Part shown: positions 1-7,726 of the stretch, one piece after another
Numbering within the stretch: the first letter of the stretch is position 1
Layout of the letters: every line of letters starts with the position of its first letter
From: Kaistella polysaccharea
GTDB lineage: Bacteria > Bacteroidota > Bacteroidia > Flavobacteriales > Weeksellaceae
DNA length: 64,000 nt
Assembly (NCBI RefSeq): GCF_020410745.1
Contig: NZ_CP084528.1
Span: 2,108,001 to 2,172,000, forward strand
Reading direction: 5' to 3'
The notes under the pieces: generated by a model
Told to the model about the DNA's origin: nothing
Databases searched by the model: none
The model's input: the letters and a program-made list of their open reading frames with translations, nothing else
Position numbers and translations under genes: made by a program

Positions 1-159
1 TCTGTCCTTAGCAATATCAGCAACCCCTGCGATAACAACTTGTTCAATGTCTTTTTCTCTGCTTATTGTATCTTGCACAGATTGAGCATAGTATACACTA
101 GCAGTAGATAGTGTAATCACCACCGTTAGCATTGATCTTTTTAACGAATTATTTCTCAT
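1..159 (-). CDS. TonB-dependent receptor, N-terminal fragment (cut by window edge)
   Basis: Only the first 53 codons are present; the gene runs off the left edge. The translation begins with a signal peptide (MRNNSLKRSM then a hydrophobic stretch ending in YYAQ), followed about 15 residues later by DIEQVVIAGVADIAKDR. An (I/V)EQVV(I/V)xG segment just after the signal peptide is typical of flavobacterial TonB-dependent outer-membrane receptors that lack the N-terminal carboxypeptidase-like domain. It would import a ligand through the outer membrane with TonB energy, but substrate and exact subfamily cannot be read from this fragment. The start ATG at 157-159 is the only one that leaves a complete signal peptide. 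An AT-rich perfect inverted repeat lies about 80 bp upstream. Confidence 0.75.
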   Translation of the reverse strand, partial: MRNNSLKRSMLTVVITLSTASVYYAQSVQDTISREKDIEQVVIAGVADIAKDR

Positions 160-237
160 AATTAAGTTTAATTTACTTTTTTGTTGTAAAATGTGGTGCA
201 AAAATATTTAATTTAAATGGGACTTTCATTAACTAAA

Positions 238-270
238 TGTTAAATTTTAATATTTTGTTAAAATTTAACA
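238..270. repeat. AT-rich perfect inverted repeat upstream of the TonB receptor
   Basis: Two 13-bp arms, TGTTAAATTTTAA (238-250) and its exact complement (258-270), flank a 7-nt spacer. It lies between nadC (ending at 379) and the divergently placed TonB receptor start (159). It could be an operator or a weak hairpin; there is no G/C clamp, so a terminator is unlikely. The remainder of the 160-378 gap shows nothing else recognisable. Confidence 0.5.
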
Positions 271-378
271 TAAAATACATCGGCTCAACCCGTTAATAAA
301 GACTTTTCCATTTTATTAAATTTCAACTTCTTATCAAATTTTATCAAACATACCCTTGTAATTACGGAATCTGTAATA

Positions 379-1239
379 TTATTTGACTGCTTTTAAGCTT
401 AAATCGATGTTTTCTGCAGAGTGTGTTAGTGCACCAGCTGATATAAAATCTACTCCGGTATCTGCAATTTCTTTCAACATATCGCGCGTAATTCCTCCCG
501 AAGCTTCGGTCTCGCATTTTTTACCGATGAGAAGTACAGCTTCTCTCATGGTTTCAACATCCATATTATCCAACATTATTCGATCGGCTCCAGATTTTAG
601 AGCTTCTTCAACTTCAGCGATATTACGGGTTTCAACTTCTATTTTCAACGGTGTCTTCATTTTCTCCGTGTAGCTTTTTGCCATTTTTACAGCATTGGTG
701 ATGCTTCCATTGTAATCGATGTGATTGTCTTTCAGCATAATCATATCGTACAAACCAAATCGATGATTCGTGCCGCCACCAATCGCGACCGCCCATTTTT
801 CGCATAATCTGAAATTAGGAGTTGTTTTTCTCGTGTCCAATAATTTTGTTTTCGTTCCTACCAAGCGGGAATCCCAATCGTGGGTGAGTGTTGCAATACC
901 GCTCATTCTCTGCATACAGTTTAAAACAAAGCGTTCTGTGGAAAGTATTGAACGTGCGCTGCCAGTAACATAAAACGCAATGTCCCCAACTTTTGCAGAG
1001 TCTCCGTCTTTCAACAGGAGTTCAACCTCTAAATTTTTGTCAAACTGTTTGAAAATCATTTCTGCCAATTCTACTCCAGCGAGGATACAATCCTGTTTAA
1101 CCAATATTTTGGCTTTCTGCTGTAAATCCTTCGGAATAGTGGCCAATGTTGAATGATCACCATCCTGAATATCTTCTTCCAGGGCATTTTTAATAAAAGT
1201 TTTTAAAGCTTCTTTTGTAACGTATTTCGGTTTTTTCAT
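379..1239 (-). CDS. nadC: Nicotinate-nucleotide pyrophosphorylase (carboxylating), NadC
   Basis: 286 aa, the normal size for quinolinate phosphoribosyltransferase. It converts quinolinate and PRPP to nicotinate mononucleotide, CO2 and PPi, the last step specific to de novo NAD synthesis in the cytosol. Family motifs are clear: DTRKTTPNFR (residues 135-144), GGGTNHRFGLYD (154-165) with MLKDNH following, the acidic EVETRN strand, and the C-terminal EASGGI phosphate-binding loop. It lies 181 bp downstream of nadB on the same strand, so the two pathway genes are probably co-expressed, although the gap is unusually long and holds a short remnant-like ORF. nadA, which completes the pathway, is not in the window. 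Confidence 0.97.
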   Translation of the reverse strand: MKKPKYVTKEALKTFIKNALEEDIQDGDHSTLATIPKDLQQKAKILVKQDCILAGVELAEMIFKQFDKNLEVELLLKDGDSAKVGDIAFYVTGSARSILSTERFVLNCMQRMSGIATLTHDWDSRLVGTKTKLLDTRKTTPNFRLCEKWAVAIGGGTNHRFGLYDMIMLKDNHIDYNGSITNAVKMAKSYTEKMKTPLKIEVETRNIAEVEEALKSGADRIMLDNMDVETMREAVLLIGKKCETEASGGITRDMLKEIADTGVDFISAGALTHSAENIDLSLKAVK

Positions 1240-1420
1240 GTATTCTATTTTTGAAACCTTTGCGGTTTACATTTTAATTTCTAGATCTTTCATTCCACGA
1301 CCACCTAAAGATTGGGCTTTCATTTCACAAAATTGAGCGTTGTTAAAGTTTATAAGCGGTGACTGTGCAACTGCCGATAACACTTTTATTTTAGAAAGGT
1401 GATCTTTGGAAAAATCTTTA

Positions 1421-2992
1421 TCAGACTAAATCTTTATTATAAAAAGCACCTTTGTTTTCTTTCATCTGTAAAGAGTGTTTTATGATCAGGTAAGAGATAT
1501 TGGTAAGATTTCTGAGTTCAGAAAGCTTAGGCGATAAGATGGAATAATTGTAGAGTTCATTGACCGCCTCAAAAATTTCCTGCTGTTTTTTCTTTGCCAA
1601 AGCCAAACGGTCATTACTGCGGACAATGCTCACCAAGTCACTCATCATTTCCTGAAGTTGACGTCTTAAGTAACTGACCATCACCATTTCATCCATTATT
1701 TTCATACCTTCTTCATTCCATTCAGGAACAGCTTTTAAATCATCAAAGTTGAAATCATTTATTTTCAGAAGTTCAACCGTTTTCAGGGCGGCATTGTGAC
1801 CGAAAACCATTCCTTCCAGTAAAGAATTAGAAGCCAGTCTGTTAGCGCCATGCAAACCCGAATTGGTACATTCTCCAACTGCAAAAAGATTTTTGATGGA
1901 ACTTTGACCGTCGAGATCAATATCAATTCCACCCATAAGATAATGACAGGCAGGTACTACAGGAATCAATTCCTCAAATGGATCGATTCCTTCTTCCAGA
2001 CATTTTTCATAGATGTTTGGAAAATGTTCTATAAATTTTTCGTGGTTCATGTCTCGGCAATCGAGCCCAACATAATCATCACCCGAAATTTTAAGTTCAT
2101 TATCGATGGCACGTGCAACAATATCACGGGAAGCTAATTCCTCGCGTGCATCGTATTTCTGCATGAATTTTTTACCGTCTTTGGTTCTGAGTTTTGCACC
2201 GTCGCCACGAACAGCTTCGGAAATCAAAAACAACATGCCATCTCTTTTAGAATACAATGCAGTGGGATGAAACTGGTAATACTGCATATTCGAAATTTTC
2301 CCACGCGCTCTGTGTACAAAGGCAATTCCGTCGCCAGTTGCAATGATTGGATTGGTTGTGTTTTTATAAACGTGGCCGGCACCTCCAGTCGCAACCAAAG
2401 TTATTTTAGCGGTGATTTTTTTTATGGTTTTGTCTTTCTCGTCCAGAATGTAGGCGCCGTAACAATCGATTTTATCGAAGTCGAAAATTTTTCCCGGAAC
2501 ATGATGTTGTGTAATTAAATCAACGACATAATGATGCGCCATAATTTCGATATTGGGGGATTTATTCGCCGTTGCCAGTAGAGCACGTTCGATTTCTTTT
2601 CCTGTAATATCTTTGTGATGCACAATTCTGTTTTCAGTATGACCGCCTTCGCGGCCGAGCATGAGATGACCGTCTTTTTGATCAAAATTTGTTCCCCATT
2701 CTACGAGTTCTTTAAAACGTTCTGGCCCTTCTTCAATGACCATTTTCACGACTTCCAGATTATTTTCACCGTCGCCGGCTCTCATGGTATCGTCAATGTG
2801 TTTTTGGAAACTGTCTTTGTCAAAGTCTGTTACAACCGAAAGTCCACCTTGTGCGTATTTGGTATTGCTTTCATCTTCATCAGCTTTGGTGACGATGATG
2901 ATTTTGGCATCAGGCATTCTTTCAGAAATTTTGATGGCGTAAGATAGTCCGGAGATTCCTGATCCGATGACGAGAACGTCTGCTTTTATCAT
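1421..2992 (-). CDS. nadB: L-aspartate oxidase, NadB
   Basis: 523 aa from the chosen ATG at 2990-2992. The frame stays open 34 codons further upstream, but that extension is K/N/F-rich and runs back into the preceding gene; the chosen start puts the FAD-binding motif VLVIGSGISGLSYA at residues 6-19, where the family has it. The enzyme oxidises L-aspartate to iminoaspartate, which NadA condenses to quinolinate. Further hallmarks are TKYAQGGLSVV, a flavin-binding HPTALY segment, SEAVRGDGAKL and HGANRLASNSLLEG. It lies 40 bp downstream of a nitroreductase gene and 181 bp upstream of nadC on the same strand. Confidence 0.97.
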   Translation of the reverse strand: MIKADVLVIGSGISGLSYAIKISERMPDAKIIIVTKADEDESNTKYAQGGLSVVTDFDKDSFQKHIDDTMRAGDGENNLEVVKMVIEEGPERFKELVEWGTNFDQKDGHLMLGREGGHTENRIVHHKDITGKEIERALLATANKSPNIEIMAHHYVVDLITQHHVPGKIFDFDKIDCYGAYILDEKDKTIKKITAKITLVATGGAGHVYKNTTNPIIATGDGIAFVHRARGKISNMQYYQFHPTALYSKRDGMLFLISEAVRGDGAKLRTKDGKKFMQKYDAREELASRDIVARAIDNELKISGDDYVGLDCRDMNHEKFIEHFPNIYEKCLEEGIDPFEELIPVVPACHYLMGGIDIDLDGQSSIKNLFAVGECTNSGLHGANRLASNSLLEGMVFGHNAALKTVELLKINDFNFDDLKAVPEWNEEGMKIMDEMVMVSYLRRQLQEMMSDLVSIVRSNDRLALAKKKQQEIFEAVNELYNYSILSPKLSELRNLTNISYLIIKHSLQMKENKGAFYNKDLV

Positions 2993-3032
2993 TGAGGTAT
3001 TTGAATGGTTGATATTAAAATATAAATTTAAA

Positions 3033-3662
3033 TTAAATAAATTTAAACAGCTTTTCTTTTGGTTTGCGTACTTTTTTAAAATTCTGAAATTCATCTTCCT
3101 CCGAACGGTAGCCGATCGCCAGAGTCACGGCAACTTTTTCTGTCGCGGGATCGAGCCCTAAAATTTCGTCTATTCTTTCTTGTTTAAATCCTTCCATGGG
3201 ACAAGTATCCACATTTTCCAAGGCTGCGGCAAACATCAGATTTCCTAAGACAATGTAACACTGTTTGTCTGCCCAAGTCATTACTTCCTCCGTCGATAAC
3301 CTTTCAATATGCTTGCTGATACTTTCTCGAAAAGGATTAAGACTCTCCAGAGAAATTTCACGTGTTTCCGAAATGATATTAAAGTAAGAACCGATGTATT
3401 CTGGTCCGATCGTGTTTTTCGAAACGATGGCAATTAAGTGGGAACACGTAGAAATTTGAGACGGGTTATAAAATGCCGGAATAAGTTTCTCCTTCATTTC
3501 GGGAGTTTGGGCGATAATAATTTTGTAAGGCTGCAAACCGAGGGAACTTGCCGAAAGTCTGGCTGCTTCCAGAATGTGAAAAAGTGCATCAGCCGACACT
3601 ATTTTTTCTGTATCGAATTTTTTTACTGAATATCTTTTGTTCAACGCTTCCAGGTAGTCCAT
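3033..3662 (-). CDS. NAD(P)H-dependent nitroreductase-family oxidoreductase
   Basis: 209 aa. The N-terminus MDYLEALNKRYSVKKFD carries the RxSxxxFD pattern by which nitroreductase-fold flavoproteins bind FMN, and SSLGLQPYKII follows at about residues 39-49. The C-terminal EKVAVTLAIGYRSEED is the typical GY-containing end of the NfsB-like branch. Members reduce nitroaromatics, quinones or flavins with NAD(P)H; the physiological substrate is not evident. It lies directly upstream of nadB in the same orientation (40-bp gap), so it may be cotranscribed with NAD synthesis genes. A perfect TATCTTTG box ends 4 nt before the start codon. Confidence 0.9.
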   Translation of the reverse strand: MDYLEALNKRYSVKKFDTEKIVSADALFHILEAARLSASSLGLQPYKIIIAQTPEMKEKLIPAFYNPSQISTCSHLIAIVSKNTIGPEYIGSYFNIISETREISLESLNPFRESISKHIERLSTEEVMTWADKQCYIVLGNLMFAAALENVDTCPMEGFKQERIDEILGLDPATEKVAVTLAIGYRSEEDEFQNFKKVRKPKEKLFKFI

Positions 3663-3666
3663 CTAA

Positions 3667-3674
3667 CAAAGATA
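3667..3674 (-). promoter_or_regulatory. -7 box TATCTTTG, 4 nt before nitroreductase start
   Basis: A perfect match to the Bacteroidota -7 consensus TAnnTTTG. The spacer to the ATG (3660-3662) is 4 nt, so transcription would start at or next to the A of ATG. No good -33 TTG at 17-23 nt spacing was found. Confidence 0.55.
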
Positions 3675-3755
3675 AATAAATGAGCCGTAAGTTTGCCTGA
3701 TGAATTTCTGAATTTTATTAATGATTAAAATAGAAACTAAGAAGTTTGTGTAGAA

Positions 3756-4244
3756 TTATTTTCCGAAAAGTCCGCCGTCTTTTTGCTCCTCGAAATAATC
3801 ATCGATTTCTAAAATCTCATTTTGAGTTGCTTTTACGGCAAGCTGATCACAGATTTCATTTTCAGGATGTCCCGCGTGACCTTTTACCCAATGAAATGTG
3901 GGTTGATGAGTTTTTAATAATGGAACCATTCTTCGCCACAAATCAGGATTTTTTACGTTTTTAAATCCTTTTTTGATCCAGCCGAAAATCCATTTTTGAT
4001 TTATAGCATCCGAAACATATTTGCTGTCGGTATAAATGTGGATGTCGTTTTCGGGTGATTTCAGCTTTTCTAAAGCGACAATTACCGCCAACAATTCCAT
4101 GCGGTTGTTTGTTGTGAGCCGAAAACCTTGGGAATATTGTTTCTCATAACTTTTTTCCGGAACTTTCATTACGATTCCATAGCCGCCTTTTCCCGGATTT
4201 CCACTGCAGGCACCATCCGTAAAAATTTCTATTTTAAGACTCAT
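3756..4244 (-). CDS. rnhA: Ribonuclease HI
   Basis: 162 aa, close to the 155 aa of E. coli RNase HI. It cleaves the RNA strand of RNA-DNA hybrids (R-loops, primers). The catalytic carboxylates are in place: D10 in IFTDGACSGNPG, E50 in NNRMELLAV, D73 in YTDSKYV and D133 in NEICDQLA, with the active-site histidine H123 in KGHAGHPEN. The start lies 2 nt after the stop of dnaB on the same strand, so dnaB-rnhA is almost certainly one transcript, fitting a shared role at the replication fork. The C-terminal tail (DDYFEEQKDGGLFGK) is a short extra segment beyond the core fold. Confidence 0.97.
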   Translation of the reverse strand: MSLKIEIFTDGACSGNPGKGGYGIVMKVPEKSYEKQYSQGFRLTTNNRMELLAVIVALEKLKSPENDIHIYTDSKYVSDAINQKWIFGWIKKGFKNVKNPDLWRRMVPLLKTHQPTFHWVKGHAGHPENEICDQLAVKATQNEILEIDDYFEEQKDGGLFGK

Positions 4245-4246
4245 TC

Positions 4247-5836
4247 CTAAAATTGAAAATCATCATCATCCTCAAAATCATTCATTGAAGACCCCGATAA
4301 ATTCTGTTTGTCAGAAATATCGAACGCAGCACCAGGATCGATTGTCGTCTTAATTTTATCAAAACCACTTGGGGCATCTTGTTGGCCAAAATTAGAGGAT
4401 TGATAACCGTAACCACTTCCAAATAAATCAAGATCGGCAAATTTTGCAATATTTTTATAGAACGACATTCTTACGTCTGCGGTAGCTCCATTTCGGTGTT
4501 TAGCTATAATAAGTTCCGCCTGATTTTCTGTGGATGTTTCGCCGCCATCTTCATCATTATCCCAGGTTGCAATTTTATAATATTCAGGTCGGAAAATAAA
4601 TGACACAATATCGGCATCTTGTTCAATCGCTCCAGATTCCCGAAGATCGGAAAGCATTGGGCGTTTTCCTGGACGCGTTTCCACACTTCTGGAAAGTTGT
4701 GAAAGTGCTACTACAGGAACATTCAGTTCTTTCGCAATGGCTTTCAAAGATCTTGAAATCATGGCGATTTCCTGTTCCCGATTTCCTGCACCACCTTTTC
4801 CGGAGTTTGCAGTCATTAATTGCAGATAATCGACCATGATGATTTTTACGCCGTGTTGCATCACCAATCTTCGGCATTTCGCGCGGAAGTCAAAGACAGA
4901 AAGTGATGGCGTTTCATCAATATATAAGGGTGCATTTTCCAAAGCTGAAACGTTGGAAAACAAGCGCTGCCATTCTTCATCAGACATTTGTCCTTTTCGT
5001 AATTTATCGGAAGAAATTCCTGTTTCCGAGGCAATCATTCGGGTGATCAATTGTACGGACGCCATTTCCAGAGAAAATAAGGCCAAAGGAATATTATGTT
5101 CCACCGCAATATTTCTCGCCATAGAAAGCAGAAACGCTGTTTTTCCCATGGCCGGACGTGCCGCAATAATGATTAAATCTGAATTTTGCCAACCACCAGT
5201 TTCTTTATCGATATCTTTAAATCCTGAGGGAATACCAGATATTCCTTCTTTATCTTTTAAAGCTTTAATGGTTTCAATGGCCTGCGTTACCAAAGTATTC
5301 GCCGTATCAAAACCTTTTTTAATGGTTCCGTTTGTGATTTCAAAGAAAGATTGTTCCGCTTTATCCAACAGTTCGAAAACATCGGTTGATTCTTTGTAAG
5401 AGCTGTCGATAACATTTGCGGATACATTTATTAAACTTCTTAAAATAAATTTCTCCAAAATAACCCGAACGTGATATTCGATATGTGCACTGGACGAAAC
5501 GCCCATTGTTAAATCAATAATATAATGATCGCCACCTGCAAAAGCCAATTTCTCAGTTTTTTTAAGTTCCTGAATGACCGTCATTAAATCGACTGGGTGA
5601 TTGCCTTCAAATAACTTGACAATTGCACGGAAAATCTCCTGATGACGCGGGTCATAAAATACATCTGGCGTGAGTAAATCGATGGAGAAATCGAGACCTT
5701 TCTTATCAATTAGAAAAGTACCGATGACGAGTTTCTCGAATTCTATAGCATTTGGGGGCATTTTTCCGTCGGAAATAGAAAGTTCTTTCGCAAAGTTTCC
5801 GTGGATTAAAGATGATAATGTTTCCTTCTGGGTCAT
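4247..5836 (-). CDS. dnaB: Replicative DNA helicase DnaB
   Basis: 529 aa. N-terminal primase-interaction domain (about 30-160, beginning PPNAIEFEKLVIGTFL), a linker helix, then the RecA-like helicase domain with Walker A ARPAMGKTAF (about 226-235), Walker B MVDYLQLM and the DLRESGAIEQDAD arginine-finger region. The hexamer unwinds DNA ahead of the fork. There is no intein, although this gene is a common insertion site for them. A poorly conserved acidic tail ends DDDDFQF. It is the first gene of a dnaB-rnhA pair. Upstream lie a TATCTTTG box 4 nt before the ATG and, about 97 bp upstream, a perfect DnaA box. Confidence 0.98.
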   Translation of the reverse strand: MTQKETLSSLIHGNFAKELSISDGKMPPNAIEFEKLVIGTFLIDKKGLDFSIDLLTPDVFYDPRHQEIFRAIVKLFEGNHPVDLMTVIQELKKTEKLAFAGGDHYIIDLTMGVSSSAHIEYHVRVILEKFILRSLINVSANVIDSSYKESTDVFELLDKAEQSFFEITNGTIKKGFDTANTLVTQAIETIKALKDKEGISGIPSGFKDIDKETGGWQNSDLIIIAARPAMGKTAFLLSMARNIAVEHNIPLALFSLEMASVQLITRMIASETGISSDKLRKGQMSDEEWQRLFSNVSALENAPLYIDETPSLSVFDFRAKCRRLVMQHGVKIIMVDYLQLMTANSGKGGAGNREQEIAMISRSLKAIAKELNVPVVALSQLSRSVETRPGKRPMLSDLRESGAIEQDADIVSFIFRPEYYKIATWDNDEDGGETSTENQAELIIAKHRNGATADVRMSFYKNIAKFADLDLFGSGYGYQSSNFGQQDAPSGFDKIKTTIDPGAAFDISDKQNLSGSSMNDFEDDDDFQF

Positions 5837-5840
5837 GTGA

Positions 5841-5848
5841 CAAAGATA
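5841..5848 (-). promoter_or_regulatory. -7 box TATCTTTG, 4 nt before dnaB start
   Basis: Perfect TAnnTTTG on the minus strand; the spacer to the ATG at 5834-5836 is 4 nt (TCAC). Predicted leaderless or near-leaderless mRNA. No convincing -33 TTG was found. Confidence 0.55.
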
Positions 5849-5932
5849 GTTTTTTTAAGGTTTTGAGCGGATGATTTAATTAACATTCATCAAAAGTATC
5901 TACTTAATAAATTGGTAATCAATTATATATAA

Positions 5933-5941
5933 TGTGGATAA
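5933..5941 (-). promoter_or_regulatory. Perfect DnaA box (TTATCCACA) upstream of dnaB
   Basis: TGTGGATAA on the plus strand, the exact complement of the DnaA-box consensus. It sits in the 224-bp gap between dnaB and the MFS gene, next to an AT-only stretch (about 5920-5932). Only one box is seen, so this is not by itself an origin. Confidence 0.4.
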
Positions 5942-5968
5942 GTCGGGAAGAAGCGAGGTTTTAATTCT

Positions 5969-6040
5969 AGCCCGGATCGCAATGGATCCCGAAAATTCGG
6001 GAGTAATGAAGAGCCGGACGGTACTCGGAAGAAGATAAAA
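5969..6040. repeat. Short palindromic intergenic repeat-like element
   Basis: A GC-richer island in AT-rich intergenic DNA. It begins AGCCCGGATCGCAATGGA, then has a perfect 7-bp hairpin TCCCGAA/TTCGGGA (5987-6002) and a GAGCCGGACGG segment. Its AGCCCGGAT..GCA.TGGA head resembles the flanks of the larger element near 59.7 kb. It may be a degenerate copy of an interspersed repeat; the relation is by eye only. Confidence 0.35.
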
Positions 6041-6060
6041 TCTTGTTGCTCCTGAAAAAA

Positions 6061-7299
6061 TTAATAATTCATTTTTCTTAGTTTAGGAACCGTGGATCCA
6101 ACTAAAATTGCAATTAAAACAGTCATTGTTCCTCCAAATATAACGGATCGAACGACGCCAAGAAGTTTTGCGGCGACGCCACTTTCAAACTGTCCCATTT
6201 CGTTGCTCGACATGATGAAAATGGAATTCACACTGAGAACGCGACCCCGAATATGGTCTGGTGTTTTAAGTTGTACAATCGTTCCACGAATTACGACCGA
6301 AATTCCGTCTAACATTCCGCTTGCAACAAGTAGGAAAAAGGAAAGCCAGTATAATTTCGACAAGCCAAAACCGATGATACACAAGCCAAATCCTGCAACG
6401 GCAACCAAAAGAATTTTGCCCTGATTTTTAGTAAGCGGCACAAAGGCCAGCGTCATAATGATGCACATAGAACCAATATCTGAGGCGGCGTTTAGAAGCC
6501 CAAATCCTTCCGAACCAACATTTAAAATATCGGTGGCGAATACAGGGATCATGGCGACTGCACCGCCAAAGAGTACCGCAAACATATCCAGACAGAGTGC
6601 TCCTAAAATTTCTTTGGTTTTATAAATGTAAGCCAAGCCTTCCTTCATACTTTTTACAACACCCATTGTTCGGTCAATATTTTCAGATGGATGTTTTTTT
6701 ACAAACCAAAAAAAGAGGGAAGCGACGACCATCAGGCCTACGACGACTAAAATAGTTCCAGAGATGTCAATCCAGTGAATTAGAAATCCGCCGAGCGCGT
6801 GCCCGGAAACTGACGCCGTAAGAAAAGTCGCTTGATTTAAAGTGATGGCATTGGGAAGATTTTCCCGCGAAACAATTTTGGGAATCATTGAGGGTACGAT
6901 CGGACCGATGAAAGCCCGGCAAAATCCGGTGCAAAAAATAATGGCGTAGATGAAATAGGAAATCTGAAGATTGGTCAAGTGTAAAAAGCTGCTGCCAAAA
7001 AATGCTGGAATTGCCAATAAACCGATCAGAAAAACATACACATAATTACAGATGAGTAAAAGCCGTTTTTTCTCAGAATTGTCGATAACATGGCCGGCGT
7101 ATAATGCCGTAGAAACTGCAGGAATAACTTCTGATAAACCGATTAATCCAATGGCGAAAGGATCTTTGGTTAATTTGTAAATCCACCAACCCATCAAAGT
7201 TGCCAGCATTCGAAAGGACAAAACCAAGAAAAACCTTCCCGTCATGAGGTTTCGAAATTCTGGGATTTTTAAGGTTTGAATGGGTTTTAGAGAAATCAT
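6061..7299 (-). CDS. MFS transporter (MFS_3 / EntS-like exporter)
   Basis: 412 aa with about 10-12 hydrophobic segments across its length. The N-terminal IPEFRNLMTGRFFLVLSFRM and the loop after helix 2 (YAGHVIDNSEKKRLLLICN, a variant of the MFS motif-A region) place it in the group of major facilitator proteins that includes enterobactin exporter EntS and macrolide exporters. PDHIRGRVLSVNSIFIMSS near the C-terminal third is another hallmark of this group. It likely exports a small molecule from the inner membrane; the substrate is unknown. It is divergent from the SMR exporter gene at 7386. A TACTTTTG box lies 4 nt before the ATG. Confidence 0.85.
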   Translation of the reverse strand: MISLKPIQTLKIPEFRNLMTGRFFLVLSFRMLATLMGWWIYKLTKDPFAIGLIGLSEVIPAVSTALYAGHVIDNSEKKRLLLICNYVYVFLIGLLAIPAFFGSSFLHLTNLQISYFIYAIIFCTGFCRAFIGPIVPSMIPKIVSRENLPNAITLNQATFLTASVSGHALGGFLIHWIDISGTILVVVGLMVVASLFFWFVKKHPSENIDRTMGVVKSMKEGLAYIYKTKEILGALCLDMFAVLFGGAVAMIPVFATDILNVGSEGFGLLNAASDIGSMCIIMTLAFVPLTKNQGKILLVAVAGFGLCIIGFGLSKLYWLSFFLLVASGMLDGISVVIRGTIVQLKTPDHIRGRVLSVNSIFIMSSNEMGQFESGVAAKLLGVVRSVIFGGTMTVLIAILVGSTVPKLRKMNY

Positions 7300-7303
7300 T
7301 TTG

Positions 7304-7311
7304 CAAAAGTA
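7304..7311 (-). promoter_or_regulatory. -7 box TACTTTTG, 4 nt before MFS gene start
   Basis: Perfect TAnnTTTG on the minus strand; the spacer to the ATG (7297-7299) is CAAA. Same geometry as at 3667, 5841, 7374 and 9231. Confidence 0.5.
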
Positions 7312-7373
7312 TATTTTACCAGCGAAATTTTAACATTGTTAAAAGAGACATTTTAAAAATTGATTTAAAAATT

Positions 7374-7381
7374 TATCTTTG
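7374..7381 (+). promoter_or_regulatory. -7 box TATCTTTG, 4 nt before SMR gene start
   Basis: Perfect TAnnTTTG followed by AAAA and then the ATG at 7386. It forms a divergent pair with the MFS promoter about 65 bp away. Confidence 0.55.
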
Positions 7382-7385
7382 AAAA

Positions 7386-7724
7386 ATGAACTGGATAATA
7401 CTCATCATCGGTGGTTTATTTGAAACCGGATTTGCCTTGTGTCTTGGAAAAGCACAAGAAACCACGGGAAAAGAGAGTTATTTCTGGTGGGCCGGATTTG
7501 CGATCTCACTTTTTCTGAGCATGTTCTTACTGTACAAAGCGATTTCTGTGGGAGCGCAGCCAATCCCAATTGGAACTGCTTACGCGGTTTGGACGGGAAT
7601 TGGTGCAGTAGGTGCAGTTGTTACCGGAATTTTAATTTTTAATGAGTTTGCAACTTTTTGGCGAATGTTTTTTGCATTTACTCTAATCGCCTCCGTTATT
7701 GGCTTAAAAGCGGTGTCAAATTAA
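7386..7724 (+). CDS. SMR family transporter, SugE/Gdx-like
   Basis: 112 aa with four predicted membrane helices. The conserved substrate/proton-binding glutamate of small multidrug resistance proteins is E13 in GGLFETGFAL. The later motif PIGTAYAVWTGIGAVGAV is the form found in the SugE/Gdx branch (guanidinium and quaternary-ammonium exporters) rather than EmrE. The gene is single, not a tandem heterodimeric pair. No guanidine riboswitch fits in the short upstream region. It is convergent with the GH3 gene, with a 2-bp gap between the two stop codons. Guanidinium as substrate is inferred from the family motif. Confidence 0.88.
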   Translation: MNWIILIIGGLFETGFALCLGKAQETTGKESYFWWAGFAISLFLSMFLLYKAISVGAQPIPIGTAYAVWTGIGAVGAVVTGILIFNEFATFWRMFFAFTLIASVIGLKAVSN

Positions 7725-7726
7725 AA

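Noticed and set aside
4836-5399. A 187-codon plus-strand open frame opposite dnaB
   Set aside because: Antisense shadow of a strongly conserved helicase gene, no independent features.
4247-5836. Possible intein in dnaB
   Set aside because: The helicase motifs are continuous and the protein has the normal length; no intein blocks are present.
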